NCBI RefSeq assembly: GCF_009017415.1
Contig: NC_092406.1
Span: forward strand, 5,890,001-5,954,000
DNA from: Aspergillus flavus
Taxonomy: Eukaryota > Ascomycota > Eurotiomycetes > Eurotiales > Aspergillaceae
Length of the DNA: 64,000 nt
Direction: 5' to 3'
In this document: piece after piece, positions 31,959 through 44,675 of the stretch
How the letters are laid out: every line of letters starts with the position of its first letter
Numbering within the stretch: the first letter of the stretch is position 1
The notes under the pieces: generated by a model
Database searches by the model: none
What the model was told of the DNA's origin: nothing
What the model saw: the letters and a program-made list of their open reading frames with translations, nothing else
Made by a program: the position numbers and the translations under genes

Positions 31959-34900
31959 CAAGATTCGCCAAGTCCAGCTGTCTAATTGTGGGCCTTGTGA
32001 AGACGTGGCGTTCTAGAACTTCAAAAGATTAATCTTCTTCTTTTGTCCATTGTCAAGTTGGGCTGCTGCTATGCATTGTCATAAGCATGGTATGCATTCT
32101 GTATATAGCAGTCCTGCTAGTTTTTTTGGTTGCAGGATCATCATCGCCCACATCTCGCCATCTTGGAAGAGGCAAAATTAGGTACGAAAGGCTGGAACTG
32201 TGGATATGTCACATGGTTGGTCTGGATAATCACTATAATGCTCCCTGGATGATGTTGCTGTTTAAAGATACCCGAAGCATGAGTCATGTTATTTTTAGAG
32301 CTAATGTGAAGTTGAAAGTTGTCAGATACCTAAATTCGGAGGGTTACCTGTTCCTGCCCTTTCATCATAGGTCCGTGGAATAACTCAGTGGGCAGCATCA
32401 AGTACGGAGTATTCCATGAATAGAGTTCATTGGGAGCAAAGGTAGCTGCCAAACGTGATCCACGAACAGTTCTTCCCATTTTCTCCTAAATTCCGTCTCA
32501 GTGACTGTCCAGCTGCTTATTTTCTCTCGATTGATTCAGAGCCAGCCACCGGAGCGAGACAACGAGCAGGATGGAGACAGATCTGACCTGTCTTAGCTTC
32601 TTTATATTCTTGTCTAGGTGATTCTAGTCAGTTATCGTACCCACATGCTGCCTGAGACCGACATTTGAGGTGCATGGGATGGAGTCGATGATCCTCCCGT
32701 ATACTATCGATATAGATCGTGTAACTACGAACTAGGCCCATAATAGAAACCACGCATTGACCCGAGCAGCGCTAGGGTAGCTCGGACCAAGACGGCGAAA
32801 TGCGTAACGAAGCCATAGGCCATTATTGTCCTGCATTAACTTACTGGCATGGTCATCATGGTCAGGCGGGGGCATACAAGGATTCACGTAAGGCAAAAAG
32901 TACATATCTGGGCCGCTGCATTGAGCGCCGTGGGATGATGTTCGGGTCCTACACCCTACTATTGGTCCGTGAAGATCATACCTATGCGATGAAGGTTCTC
33001 GAGGGTGTCAGACTCTCCCCCTACGCCGTAAACGTTCCAGTACAAGATGTATGGAACATGTGGTGGGAAACGGTGCCTTGCCGATGCATGTTACGTCAGG
33101 GCATTCACTATGCTTTGCACCCCGTCGACCAGCCGGGCTCGACGATACTGCAGAGATCTAGGGCAGTCGATTCGATGTGAATGCTAGCTGTTCGATTCTG
33201 AATGGCAGCTTTAATCTCGCAACGATAGATCTTTCGCGATGTGAAAGGGGTATTGGCCTGTCGAACGCTAGCTGTCCATAGTGGGATGGATCTCGATGAT
33301 GGCGCCGTCCATTGTGTGGAGGGATTAATTGCTGGCAGCTTCGGTTTTTAGCCAAGGGACGTATCTAGTCTAGCGTTGTTGTTTTGGTACATTCTCGAAA
33401 TTTAGTGACTCTGTTTGTGATTCTTCCGATATCGATGGATCTGCTTGTGGGCGCACGACAGCCATTCACCGGCCGCCAGAACAGCGCGCCTCACTTTCTT
33501 TGTGGATGCCACAGGCCTTCGGTCAGTCCACTCTGTAATGATCCTTTTTCGGCTGATTTTCGGTTGGCTATTCTGTAATTGTGTCAATCGAATTATTTTT
33601 TCTTTTTTCCTCGTTCATAAGATCATAGGATCAAATATTAATTGTAAGGTTTCTTAATTTTTGTCTCTGCGATAAATCCCGCCGTTCAATTGATGAGGAA
33701 CGGGAGGGAAAGAAGAGGGTGGTTACGGTTACAAAACAGTGACATCCACTAATCTCCATTAGGCGGTCCAGTGATCAACGGCACTTGCTGAACTGTTCAT
33801 GTGTGGAGAAAGGCAACTAAACTTCTCTCTGTGTTTCATCCCATCTCTCATCACTTTTTCGCCATCCGAAGGGTAGTTGCTACAGTAATTTGAGGGTCCG
33901 CCCTGTTCCATCTTCCTTAGCTGCAGCCAATCCCTCCCTAATTGTTAGGGTTATTAAGGCCCGGGACCCATTCGGACGCTGCGTCCAATTTGCTGCCGCT
34001 GCCCGGAGCAGGCGTCGGGCAGAAATCCTCTGATTGATTAGCAGAGATGCAGTATACGGAGTACACAGCATGAATTACGGAGTAGTACTAATGATCTCTA
34101 GCATCATTGTTGCATCTCGCCTCCATCTGTAATGCTAGATGGACGGCGTTTCGCTGCCCATTAACAAAAGATTCTAGTCTTGGCTGGCTGTGATCGCTTT
34201 GCGTTGGTCTGGTATCGCCAATTAGCCTTACTTTGCTATCCCAGTCCTTTTTGGCTGCCCTGGTGGTTTTCACCATGACGCGTCGACTAGCATCCAGTCC
34301 AAATGGAGTGTCTGTGGACTAAAAAACCGACGGGCAGAAAGACCCCATAAGAAAAAAAAGAAAAAGCAAATAAAAAAAAGCCAATTCCAACCGATCAGTG
34401 GCACCACCCCCACTAATACTACAGATTGTATGGAGTACCCAATTTTCTATTCTGAGTATGGTGCTTTCCCTTCTGGATCATCTACTCCTCACCAGGCCCG
34501 CCGCCACTGCTTGCTACTGCAAGCTTCTCATGCAGATGACAGTCTTCCGGTTTTCTCCCTGCCCCAGTGATGCTTGCCGGAAATACGCCCACTTTCTATC
34601 TCTGTCCACTGTGTTATGGGACCCGTGAGACGTGGCCCAATAGAAGATTATGCCGTTGGGCAGTTCGTCAATGATATCCCCAACCCCCATGCCCGAACTG
34701 CAGCTCGAAATTGTCCCGTCCAACTGGGTCGTGGATGAAGTTCGATACGTCGCCTCGCTTGGTTCTCGAAAAGGACTGTTTGCGGACTGGCGCACATTTG
34801 CTGCTTGTACTTTTTGCCTTCAAGCCAATACGTCAGGGTCTGTCCGAACCTGACCGTTCACATTCCATCTCGGTTCATACTCCATTCTGATCCGTCGCCC

Positions 34901-35056
34901 CCCTGTTCTTTTATTTTCTTATTCCCTTTGCCCCTGGCCCTGTCTAGACCCCAACAGGCGGTTGATCAAAGCTCCCTCGATTGACCTATATCTAGTGCCC
35001 AGTTCCCACTCTAATTGAGGTCATTCAGATTTGTACAACATTACTGATTCGATGCT
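31959..35056. other. Gene-poor interval before the large charged protein
   Basis: 3.1 kb. The longest frame is 126 codons (plus, 32800-33180), unsupported by any motif. TACGGAGTA copies lie at 32403-32411, 34055-34063 and 34076-34084. An A-rich run lies at about 34348-34380. Nothing else recognised; the right part should contain the promoter and leader of the gene at 35057. Confidence 0.4.
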
Positions 35057-38000
35057 ATGGCCAAGAAAGGAGGAAAGAATAAGAAGAAGAACAACAACAA
35101 CAATAACAATAAGCAACGGCTACCAGTGAACGACAATCAATTATCAAACCCAGAGAGCAATCCTCCTATCGAGCCCGCCCCGGAAACGGCGGTTGAATCT
35201 ACAGAAAATGGGGAAACCGATCCAGTATGCACAGCTTCCCAAATTTGAGTACCAGACTTTCGATCGTCAATATCAGACCTTCGACCGTCATACTTTGCAA
35301 TTTTCATTCTATCCTGTCGCTTCTACATCAACAGACGATCTGACACCTGACAATGATCAGGGCAACAACCCCGCTGAGGCAGGAAATGCTCCAGAAGAAG
35401 GATCAAGTAGTTCCTCGACTGACACTGCATCATCTTCTGAGGCTGCAGGTAAGCTCATACATAAGTCTTCCCTTTTCCATTGCCTTGTGTGGTCCATGAC
35501 CATGGAAGCTCCTCTTCCCTTATCTTGATCAATGTGTTGTTAGCAATGGCCGTTGCCTTATTGTGCTTTCCTTACTAAAGATGTGTAGAATCGTCTGAAG
35601 CCACAACGCCGTCCCCCGATCCTGTAGAGAGCTCCGGTGAGCCTGCTGCTGAGCCAGTCGAAAAAAAGATAGAGCCTGCTGCAGAAGCCGACGATGTGAC
35701 GCAAACGCCCAAGGATGAGAGCGCTTCAGATGACAAGAAAGACGAGTTACCAGCCGAGGGCTCTGCTCAAAACGCAGAAGCGGAACAGGACGCCACAGAT
35801 GCAAGCACCCCTGAGCAAGATGATCAAGAGCCGAAGAATGGTATGCTCCAGACAATGCCAGTGCACACAGTCAGCTGACCTTACTTATAGATACCGGCGT
35901 CTCAGAAGATGGTTCCGCTGCCGAGTTAGATAAACCCGCACCTGAGAACGGAGAAGCTGCGGAACAAGTATGTGAAGATGCTAAGGCAGAAGAATCGGCA
36001 ACCAAAGAGAAGGATAACCTTGACGACGGCTCCAAAGAGACCGAGATAGTAGAGGCTCTTCCTGAAGAGGAAACGAGTAGCCCACCTACAGATGCTGAAG
36101 CTACTCCGCAGCCTGCAGATGAGCCCGCAAATCCCGATGAGACAGGCAACTCTTCATCCGATGCTCCAGCAACAGATTCAAATACCGAAGATCACCCATC
36201 TGACCCTGCACCCGGAACCGAAGCATCGACCGAAAAGGCGCCAACAGATGAACCGACAGCTACAGAGACTCAAGAGGAAAGTACAGCTTCAGCCAACCCT
36301 GACATTGACGCCGAACCAAATCCAGCGGACTCTACTGATAAGGTAGAGTCGGAATCTGCGGAAACGCCAGTTGATGAAGCTGCCGCGGATGGGGAGGGTA
36401 AAGAGAGTCCCCCGGCAGAACATGCGGAAGCCGTACCCGCTATCGAAGAGCCTGCGCCTGTAGATACCAATGAAGGCGCAGCCTCAGGCAAAGGCAAGAA
36501 GGGAAAGAAGAACAAGAAAAAGAAGAAGAAGGGCGCTACCGCAGTGGAAGAGCTCCCCCCCACTCCCCCGCCTGAGGAACCGGAACAGGTCCAGGATCCT
36601 GCTGTCGCTGAAGCAGAAGTTGAATCTGAGGTCAAGGAAACAGAAACAGCAGCAGCGCTAAGTACGGATGAGATAAATGACAACCCGGCAGAAGACACCG
36701 CTGAACCCGGCTCACCTCCCAATGAAGACCAAGCCGATGCTGGAGCAGATGCTGCTAGTGACGATAAGAACCCTGAACCTACGGCAGCGGAGCCCACTTC
36801 TGAAGAGCCCGTTCCCGAAGAACCTTCCGTTGATAAGCCTAGCGAGGAGTCTGCTACCCTGGAAGATGCCGAGCATGTTACAGATTTATCTGAAGAACCT
36901 CCAGTCGAGCTATCTCCAGAAGAAGGAGCTCCTGAAACAGAAGGATCCCCGGAGGCAGTATCTGAGGAACCGCCAAAAGAGGAGCCAACGGAAGAGATTG
37001 TACCTGAGGGGGCTGAGGACAGTGCTAGTGCTGGTGAAGTGACTGCAGAGGTCTCTACAACCGACGAAAAGTCTTCTGAAAAAGAAAAGCCGATCGGAGA
37101 GCCAGCCAACACGGAAGCCGCTGAGCAAACACCGGCTGATGAGGGAGTGGACGAGGCAGCAGAGCCCGCAGCTGAAGAAACTCCTGCAGAAGTTTTAGCC
37201 AACAATGAAGAAGCAGGAAGTGACGAACATCCCACCGATGCAGAAGCTTCCGGAGAAACACAAGTTGAGACACCAGCTACTACACCAGAGCCACAGGAAG
37301 ATCTAGTGGAAGAAGAAAGGGCAGAAGAGGAGGGCTCCGAGGAAACCTCCCCAGTTATTGACGCTCCTGTGGAGAAGTCCAACGATCAGGAAGCTTTGTT
37401 GGAGGAAGCGGATGCCTCCAAGGAAATTTCTGCTGCAGATGCGCCGGAAGAAATGGTCTCAGAAGAGCCCACCACTGCGGAGGAGGCTCAGGCTGATGAT
37501 CCTTCTCCTACCACTGAATCTGTTGCAGAAGAACCTGCTCCGGCGGCAGAGCCTCCTGTTGCCGAAGAAGCTCCTGTCACCGAGGAACCTGCTGCTGCTG
37601 AAGAGATTCTTGTCGAGGAAGCGCCTGCTGCCGAGGAACTGCCTGTCACTGACGAGGCTCCTGCTGCCGAAGAGGCTCCAACTACTGAACCTGCCGTCAC
37701 TGAAGAGGCTCCCATCGAAGAAGCCCCTGCAGAAAAGACGCCCCTCGCAGAAGAAGCCCCTGCTGCTGCCGAAGAAGCTCCCGAGCCACCCACTACTCAA
37801 GAAGCTCCCGCGGCTGAATCTGCTGTCACTGAAGAAGTTCACGTTGAGGAAGCACCTGTTGAAGAGTCACCTGTTGCTGAGGAGCCACTTGTAACTAAGG
37901 AAGTGCCTTCTGAAGAAGCCCCTGTTGTTGAAGAATCTCCCGTTGTTGAGGATGAGCCTGTTGAGGAAACACCTATTCCCGAAGCAGCACCTGTTATTGA

Positions 38001-39519
38001 AGAAGCTCCTGTTGAGGAGCCTGCTGCTGTTGAAGAAGCTCCTGCTCCCGAAGCAGCACCTATTGCTAAAGAAGCTCCTGCTGTTGAGGAACCTGTTCCC
38101 GAAGAAGCTCCAGTAACTGAAGAACCTGTTAGTGCCGAAGAAGTCGCTGTTGAAGAAGCGCCCGCGCCATCTGTATCGAGAGGAGTCACCGTCGACGAAG
38201 CCCTAGATGTTGCAGAAGCCCCAGTGGAAGAGACCCCCGTTGAAGAGGCTCCCGCTGAAGAAGCCCCTGCCGCTGTAGAGCCTCCTGTTGCCGATGACGT
38301 CCCTCCCGCTGGAGCTCCTGTGCAACCTGCTCCGGAAGACACTCCATCTGAAGAACCTGAGCAAGTTGAGGAACCTGCAGCGGACCCGCATGTCATTGAG
38401 TCAGCACCAGCTGATCCTATTATCATTGAACGCGCCCCCGCTAGCGATGATACACCTACTGAAGATACTGTCACCGACGAACCAGCTGTCGGTGAGGTAC
38501 CTTTAGAAGAGCCAGACCTTGAAGATTCAGCCGCTGAAAGAGAGCTGTCCGAAGAGGCAACAGACCCTACAAGCGAATACCCAGATACCGTTGATTCCCT
38601 CAAAGATGACCCCTCGACCACGACCGAAGCTGCCGCTGGAATTGCAGCTGGAGCCGCAGCCGCAGCCACAGCCGCCGGTTTGGCTCATGGCCACAGAAAG
38701 AAAAAGCGACGAACGGCCGACATGGACCGTGAGCGTCACTCCAAGAGGTCCTCTGACGACTATCCACCTCGACTGGAACGACAGAAAAGTACTAAACATG
38801 GCGGTATCTTCACAAACCGATGGGCGGAAGCCTTGGATGAGGCGAAGCGGCAGCATGAGAAGAAGATCAGATCTGAGGAGAGACGGAAAGATAAGACGGT
38901 TATAGTGGAAAGGGAGCCAGGCCGTTCATCAGGACGCGAGAAAGAGCACGAGCGGGTAAGACGGTCCGAACGCACCGAGCGCTCTGCAAGAGAAAAAGAA
39001 CCTGTGCCTGTCAAAACAAGACCCAAACACTCAGAACACTCTAGCAGCAGTGATCGCGAGCGAAGTGGAAGCTCTTCCTCAAGACACGCGCAGTCCTCAA
39101 CGCCAAAGCCCAGAGCTTTTCTGAAGTACATGACATCAGGAGAGTCAGACACCAAACCCCTACTGAAGATCAACGGCGACAAAGCCGCCGCAAACATCTA
39201 TGAGCCTCATAGGAGATCTTCTACGAGCCGTTCTCATGGCCATCGCCACTCTCACGAGGGACGAGGCTCCACTGAACGCTCCAGTGGGTCTCACCAGACC
39301 GACGAAGAAGATCGAGCTCGACGTGAAGCTCGTAGAGCTCGCAGAAAAGCCGATGAAGAGGAGCAGGCAAAACAAAAAGAAGAGCCTGAGCAACGTCATC
39401 ACCGTCATAGCGGAGAAGGACATCATCGTCACCATCGACACAAACGTGCTCCGTCTCCTCCACGGAGCGGAAGTTCCAAACTAAAAGGCTTTTTCAAGTC
39501 TGCTATTGCTGCATACTGA
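35057..39519 (+). CDS. Large low-complexity charged protein (Glu/Ala/Pro repeats, basic tail), 1378 aa
   Basis: No known family recognised. Exons 35057-35224, 35361-35448, 35589-35840 and 35891-39519; all joins are in frame and the last exon is one 3.6 kb open frame. Layout: a basic, Asn-rich start (MAKKGGKNKKKN and an Asn run); an acidic Ser/Thr/Pro region; a lysine-rich island near residues 365-380 (GKGKKGKKNKKKKKKG); a long acidic region; a degenerate repeat zone at about 704-1002 built on EEAP/VEE/AEEAP units; an Ala-rich segment near 1085-1102 (AGIAAGAAAAATAAGLAHG); then a basic, His- and Arg-rich tail ending SKLKGFFKSAIAAY. It contains an ordered-looking island, GGIFTNRWAEALDEAKRQHE. 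Almost wholly disordered by composition. A structural or condensate role (septum, cytoskeleton, nucleus) is conceivable, but I have no evidence for one. Confidence 0.85.
37495..38390 (+). repeat. Degenerate coding repeat of Glu/Ala/Pro units
   Basis: Within the large charged protein. Tandem imperfect units of about 7-12 codons reading variants of EEAPVEE, AAEEAP and VTEEAP. The third codon positions differ between copies, so it is old and diverged rather than a recent DNA-level expansion. Confidence 0.75.
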
Positions 39520-40094
39520 AAACCCATTATTCTATATTCTATTCCTTTTCTTTTTTCTCTTTCTCCATTTTTCCTTCGTTTTCTCTTTGCTTCTTCCCTT
39601 TCCTTCCCCATACATTTTAAAAAGATCATTCTTTATTCCAGTGTGGCCTTTGTTTCTTTTCAAGATATCGTTTCTGCTTTAGCATTTATTTCATGTAAAG
39701 CCCCTTTTTGGTTGTTTGTTTTTTCCCTTCCTGTTTTATGATTGAAACATAGCATAGCGTTCAGGTAAAGGAGGCATAGCAAAGGTGTTATCTTTTCTGT
39801 TATGTACTTACCTGTCTGAATACTTTTCTTTCATGTTGATAGCCATTTTATACTTTATTTCATATGATGTGATATCAATACTACTTTTTAACATTACCCA
39901 TTACACCAGTTCAAACTCAGTGACTACCTCCCCTACTTCAAAAACTCCAAAGTTAGACATCCCCAGACATCTCTAACGGAGGGAAGCTATACAGGTGACC
40001 TTCAGGGCAATCTGAATCGTAGATTCAGATTTATGTGATCTTTTTGGTGTTGTGGAATATCGGGCCCTGGCGATATCTCTTACAACATAATACA
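39520..40094. other. Convergent 3' region
   Basis: 575 bases, strongly T/pyrimidine-rich at 39535-39740 on the plus strand. No gene seen. Confidence 0.4.
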
Positions 40095-42122
40095 TCACAG
40101 CACCGGAATAGCCATTCCATCTCCTCTCTGGTCACTTCCTGCGCTGTAGACCAATTGCCCATCGTCATAGTGGCAGCGAATAATCTGTCCCCTACCAAAC
40201 ATGCCTCTCTCCCATCCTTTCAATACCTTTACTTGGTGACCGAGACGCTTCAGGCCTTCGACAGCCTCGTCACTGATCCCTTCCTCCACGTAGACACTGC
40301 GATCCACGGGCTTTCCTAGCTCTGGTGAGCCAGCAGCGATACAGATTCTCGGTGAGTCCAACGCCGCCTGTGGGTGATAGTTAAATGCAAGCATATTGAG
40401 TAGCACCTGAACATGACCCTGGGGCTGCATGAAGCCACCCATGACACCATACACTGAGTGCAAAGAACCATCAGAGACGTTGGTGATCATGGCAGGAATA
40501 ATCGTATGGTATGGCCGTTTCCGTGGGGCCAGGGCATTTGGGTGACCTGGCACTAGAGAGAAATTGGCTCCGCGATTTTGCAACGTAAATCCGCACCCCT
40601 TCGGGATGATACCAGAGCCAAATCCGGCGTAATTACTATTGATAAACGAGATGCCGTTACCCTCCTTGTCTGTCACTGCAAAGTAGACAGTATCGCAATG
40701 GTTGTGGGCTGGGCTGCCGTGGTCAAGGATATCAGTTGCCTTGTCCGGGTTAAACAGTTTTGCCCTCTCGGCCAGGTAGGCTGGAGAGATAAGTTCGCTA
40801 GTTGGTACCTTCTCCACGTCAGGGTCCGTGACCCACCAAGATGCATCAGCGAACGCTATACGCAGACTTTCAATAACTGCATGGAGATATTCAGCAGAGT
40901 TGTGCTGGGCCTCTGTGAACTTTGGAATCTTGCCCATCTTTTCAAGTTCCTCAAGGATTCCCAACGCCATGAGAGCAACGATTCCCTGCCCATTTGGTGG
41001 GTGCTCCCAAATCTCCACTCCTTGGTTGTCTTCACCATCCGTTCCAGCAGTCTGCTTCTCGGCGATGCTCTGTCCAGTGAACTTGAGGGAGATCGCTTCC
41101 GTCTCTTGGGTCCCAATCTCTGCGTGGGATTTCAGATCTTCTAGAGTAAGGTATCCTCCCAGATCTTGCACAACTTTCACCAGCTCCTCTGCAACCCGCC
41201 CTTCATAAAATCCTTTCTTGCCATTTGCCGCAAGAGATCGGAAGGTCTGGGCCAGCGTAGGATTTTTCAAGATTTCACCAGGAAGAGGGGATCTGACCCC
41301 ATCTTTAGCCTTCTGGTCTGGCTTGAGCATCTCATGTGCATTTGGGGATGCCTGTCGAAGGAGATCTTCACCTTCTCGCCACTTTCATTTATTGCCCATC
41401 AGTCCACATTCTGATATAACGTGACATTGCATGACTCAGTTGAGAAGGTCCGAGGAGGGAGTGTTTCACTTACAAAAAAGGACGATAATTCGGATACAGG
41501 GAAACCATTCTCGCCAAGTTCAATAGCTGGAAGTAGGATCTGCTCCAAAGACAGTTTACCACTTCCAAATTTCTCTATGGTGTCAACCCACCCTGCAGCT
41601 GCGCCGGGAGTTGTCACCGCGTGAACACTCTTCATAGGAATGGTTCCAGCGTCATTTGGGCCGACATTCAAGTCTTTCCGGATCTTCTCTAGCGTAGCAT
41701 TCGCAGGGTACCGCCCAGATCCATTAAGGGAGTGAACTCTCTTCGTTTTGACATCGTAAAATAGACAGAACATATCTCCTCCAATACCCGTTGATGAGGG
41801 TTCGGTGATGTTCAATGCAGCGGCTATCGACCATATTGTGTCAGCTTCGTTTGATTGTACCGACAAGATTGACATTACGTACCGACAGCTACGGCAGCAT
41901 CCTTTCTTAACCGTTAGTGTGCACCGGACGAAAGGAGAATTGAGTGTAAAAACATACTGCAGCATTTCCTCCCTGTTGCAGAATTCTTTGGCCCGCAGCA
42001 GCTGCCAAAGGCTGGGTACAAGTGACGATCCCATTTGTGCTATGCACAGTACTTCTCCGACTCGTGAATGGAACGAAGTCGGGGTTCAGTCTAGAGTAGA
42101 CGGCTTTCGAATTGAGGGGCAT
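40095..42122 (-). CDS. Gamma-glutamyltransferase-like N-terminal nucleophile hydrolase, 606 aa
   Basis: Transfers or hydrolyses the gamma-glutamyl group of glutathione-like substrates. Exons 42122-41958, 41901-41883 (only 19 bases), 41823-41474 and 41381-40095; joins give [22 protein letters not shown] and [14 protein letters not shown], exactly the family pattern. The self-cleavage nucleophile is T409 in [11 protein letters not shown]. Other blocks are [21 protein letters not shown], the [12 protein letters not shown] region and YHTIIPAMI. It starts [16 protein letters not shown] with no signal peptide or membrane anchor, unlike secreted GGT, so it resembles the cytosolic YwrD-like branch. 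Length is usual. The four-exon structure hinges on the micro-exon, without which the frame breaks. Confidence 0.92.
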
Positions 42123-43089
42123 TTTGGGTTGAACTATTTGCTTCTGCGGTCGTCGTGAAATAAGGCCTTACCCATAGGAAGGATACACCGAGAGAACGAG
42201 AAGGCAACTCGTGTTCCTTTAGTACGATCGAGGGGCCTTCGGCCGAGATATTAGTTATAGGCTTCCCCATAGTTAGTTTCCTTTACCCCGCCGAGTTGTC
42301 TTCGGAAGGCACCGTATAGTTGGAGTCATCGTATCTTATCGGTTACGTGCTCGGTTGGAGTCGTTGATAGGCTAGAAAAGACGAGGTCGGTCCCATGTGA
42401 CAAGCCACTGGAGCCCATCGATGACCACGACATTGACCATGACATTGAACAGGACTTGGTATGGCTTGATATATGATCAAGACGACTTTGTTAGTGAAAG
42501 AGAAGGATTCGGGGAAAGTCCGCCTTCAGTCATGATCTTTCCTAAATTGGAAGGTGGAGTAAGATGTCTCCAAACTAAGGAAAGCGGCGACTCGTGACCC
42601 CAACCCAGTCAGATGCACGCGCGTGATTCCGAAAGATCAATTCCCTGATCGATCGATAAGATATTGTCTGAAGAACTACGAACCCTGTGGAGGAAGCTTT
42701 GGAGCTTATCTACTGTCCCCTGGAATTCTGTTCAGGAACAATCCAAAACAGGCTGAATAGGCGCGAAAAGCCGCATCAGGATTCAGACCCAGACTTTCTC
42801 ATCGGCATCTTGATCACCGAGACGAACCACCTGTTTGTTGCTGTGGTCCCGCACCGAAGACGGAGATCAACTTCCCTAACCGCGTCATCCCACGGCTTTC
42901 CATCACCGCGTAACAATATCTTATTTAAATTCATAATTCAGCTTTAAAGGCAAGAGAAGCTCAAGTTCTCTGTTGCATTTAAAGATTTGGCTGGTGTTCG
43001 TTTTTTTAACTTTGCGCTGCCACTACCAACTCTTCAGCTCCTATCAGCAGTGCAGATCTAGATCTTTTTTACTTCCTCAGTACAACACA
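42123..43089. promoter_or_regulatory. Divergent region, GGT-like enzyme / F-box protein
   Basis: 967 bases. Short frames on the plus strand (66 and 86 codons) have no supporting feature. It holds both promoters; no specific element recognised. Confidence 0.4.
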
Positions 43090-44511
43090 ATGGTAGTTTT
43101 CGTGGACCTGGACCATGATACATTCAGCAAGAATCATTTTTCGCATGGTCCCGATGCTTTGCCACATCACTTCGCTGAACCGGAGAAGTTGACACTGTCC
43201 AAGTTGATGGTTGTCGGAGCTCCACAGTCCGCAAAGCTGGCTACTGACGATGATACTTCTATCGACCCAACACACGATGCTTCACAGTTTCGCTTGGAAG
43301 AACAGAATCAAAATCAAAATGCCTTCTCAGTTGCTCTGGGCTGCTATCCGTACGCAACTCTAGAGAACCAGGCCACTTTGCGTCTGGTTCGGTATTGTAG
43401 TGCTGACTGGAAGATTCAGGATCGTTAAAGAGATCGCCCGATCAGTGGACCTTAACACACTGCACGCCCTATCCCGCACATGTCGCCAATTCCATGCGAA
43501 TCTGGCACTCTACCGCCACCAACTAGTCAAGCAAACTCTACGCTGCGAGAATGAATACATTGAGACACTATCAGATCTGCTGCGTAGTGGTACTCCGATC
43601 CCCGACAGCGTCAAGTCCGTGATCCGACTCCTGAGCCAGGAGGCCAGGAGCTCTGGACGCCTAACTGCTGGAAAAGTTGCCAAATGCGCTCGAGACATGG
43701 TTGGCGAGTGTCGACGATGTTCCAAGGTGGTTTGTCGTGTACGTTAACTGGACTCATTTGCCGAAAGCAAAGCAAGACTAACCGCCCTGTCTAGAATTGC
43801 ACAGCTAAACCCCCAACTAGCAATATGCTTAAGAACCGCATCCGTCGTCTTTGCACCGCCTGTCAGACAGCACCACTAGCCGATCTTCTTGCTTTGTCTC
43901 CCCCGAGTCTGTCTGCCTATGATACCCAGCCTTTGTCATCCGAGCAGCCTAGCTTTACAACCGAAGCTTTTCAGCGTTCTCCCTGCTCCTGTGCAGACTC
44001 TGTTTGGCTCTGTCATCAGTGCGGTATGTTCGTACGCAACAGTGACACAACGTACCGCCGAGTATGGACATGGCGAACCAGGTACAGTACCTATCTGGGA
44101 GGGCTAGGCACTGGAATTGGCGAAGGCTGTCAGGGAGTCAAATGCGGTCGTGGAGAAACTTGCTTGGCAGCTCAAGAAATCGAGCTAGAAGTAGAATGTG
44201 AAGCAGACGAGTCTTCGGGCAGTCTACACGGGACGGGATATGGAAATGAGGAAGCACATAACCATCCTAACGACCGTCGGGACAGCCGTGAAGAAGAAGA
44301 GCCGGGTTATTTCCGACAAGAGATCATCGGAATTGGAGGCGTTGTCAAACATAAAGCCAAGAAACGGGTCATGGTGGGGGCCTGTGTAGTTGAGCACGAA
44401 GATGAGAGAGAAACGGGCCAGTACTTGGCTCGTGAAGAGGCTGGACAACATCGAAGCTGGTGTGGATGGTGTTGGAGAGTGATTCCATCCAAGAGCGACT
44501 TACAAAAGTGA
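43090..44511 (+). CDS. F-box-like, Cys-rich conserved fungal protein, 433 aa
   Basis: Exons 43090-43349, 43414-43738 and 43795-44511. The first intron (64 bases, GTACGC...GAAG) joins ALGCYP to FRIVKEIARSVDLN; the second joins KVVCR to NCTAKPP. Residues about 87-130 (FRIVKEIARSVDLNTLHALSRTCRQFHANL) look like an F-box, suggesting an SCF ubiquitin ligase substrate adaptor. Downstream are clustered Cys pairs: CRRCSKVVCRNC, RRLCTACQ, CSCADSVWLCHQC and WCGWCW, probably zinc-binding. An acidic Glu-rich insert lies at about 335-370 and a final basic/hydrophobic block, FRQEIIGIGGVVKHKAKKR, follows. I do not recognise a named orthologue. The first exon start has little support beyond being the first ATG in frame. 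Confidence 0.78.
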
Positions 44512-44675
44512 CTCAGACGTCGAGAGGTTTGTTTCGAGTTTAGCATCGCATAGCTAGCTAGCAATAGATTTTCTACCACAAGCATCACTTGTCCTGTACA
44601 TAGAAGTACATCAATCAACCAATACACCAGGATTAACAAGCACACACTCAACCCTCAAAGAATCCCACTCCAACA

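Noticed and set aside
32800..33180. 126-codon plus-strand frame in an intergenic interval
   Set aside because: No domain, no coding-like pattern, no splice partner; length is within chance for gene-free DNA.
36270..37382. 370-codon open frame on the minus strand, Ser/Ala/Gly-rich
   Set aside because: It is the antisense shadow of the Glu/Ala/Pro-coding repeat. GAA/GCT-type codons read backwards avoid stops, and the composition is pure Ser/Ala/Gly/Thr with no domain.
37839..38669. 276-codon minus-strand frame
   Set aside because: Same antisense shadow of the large charged protein gene.
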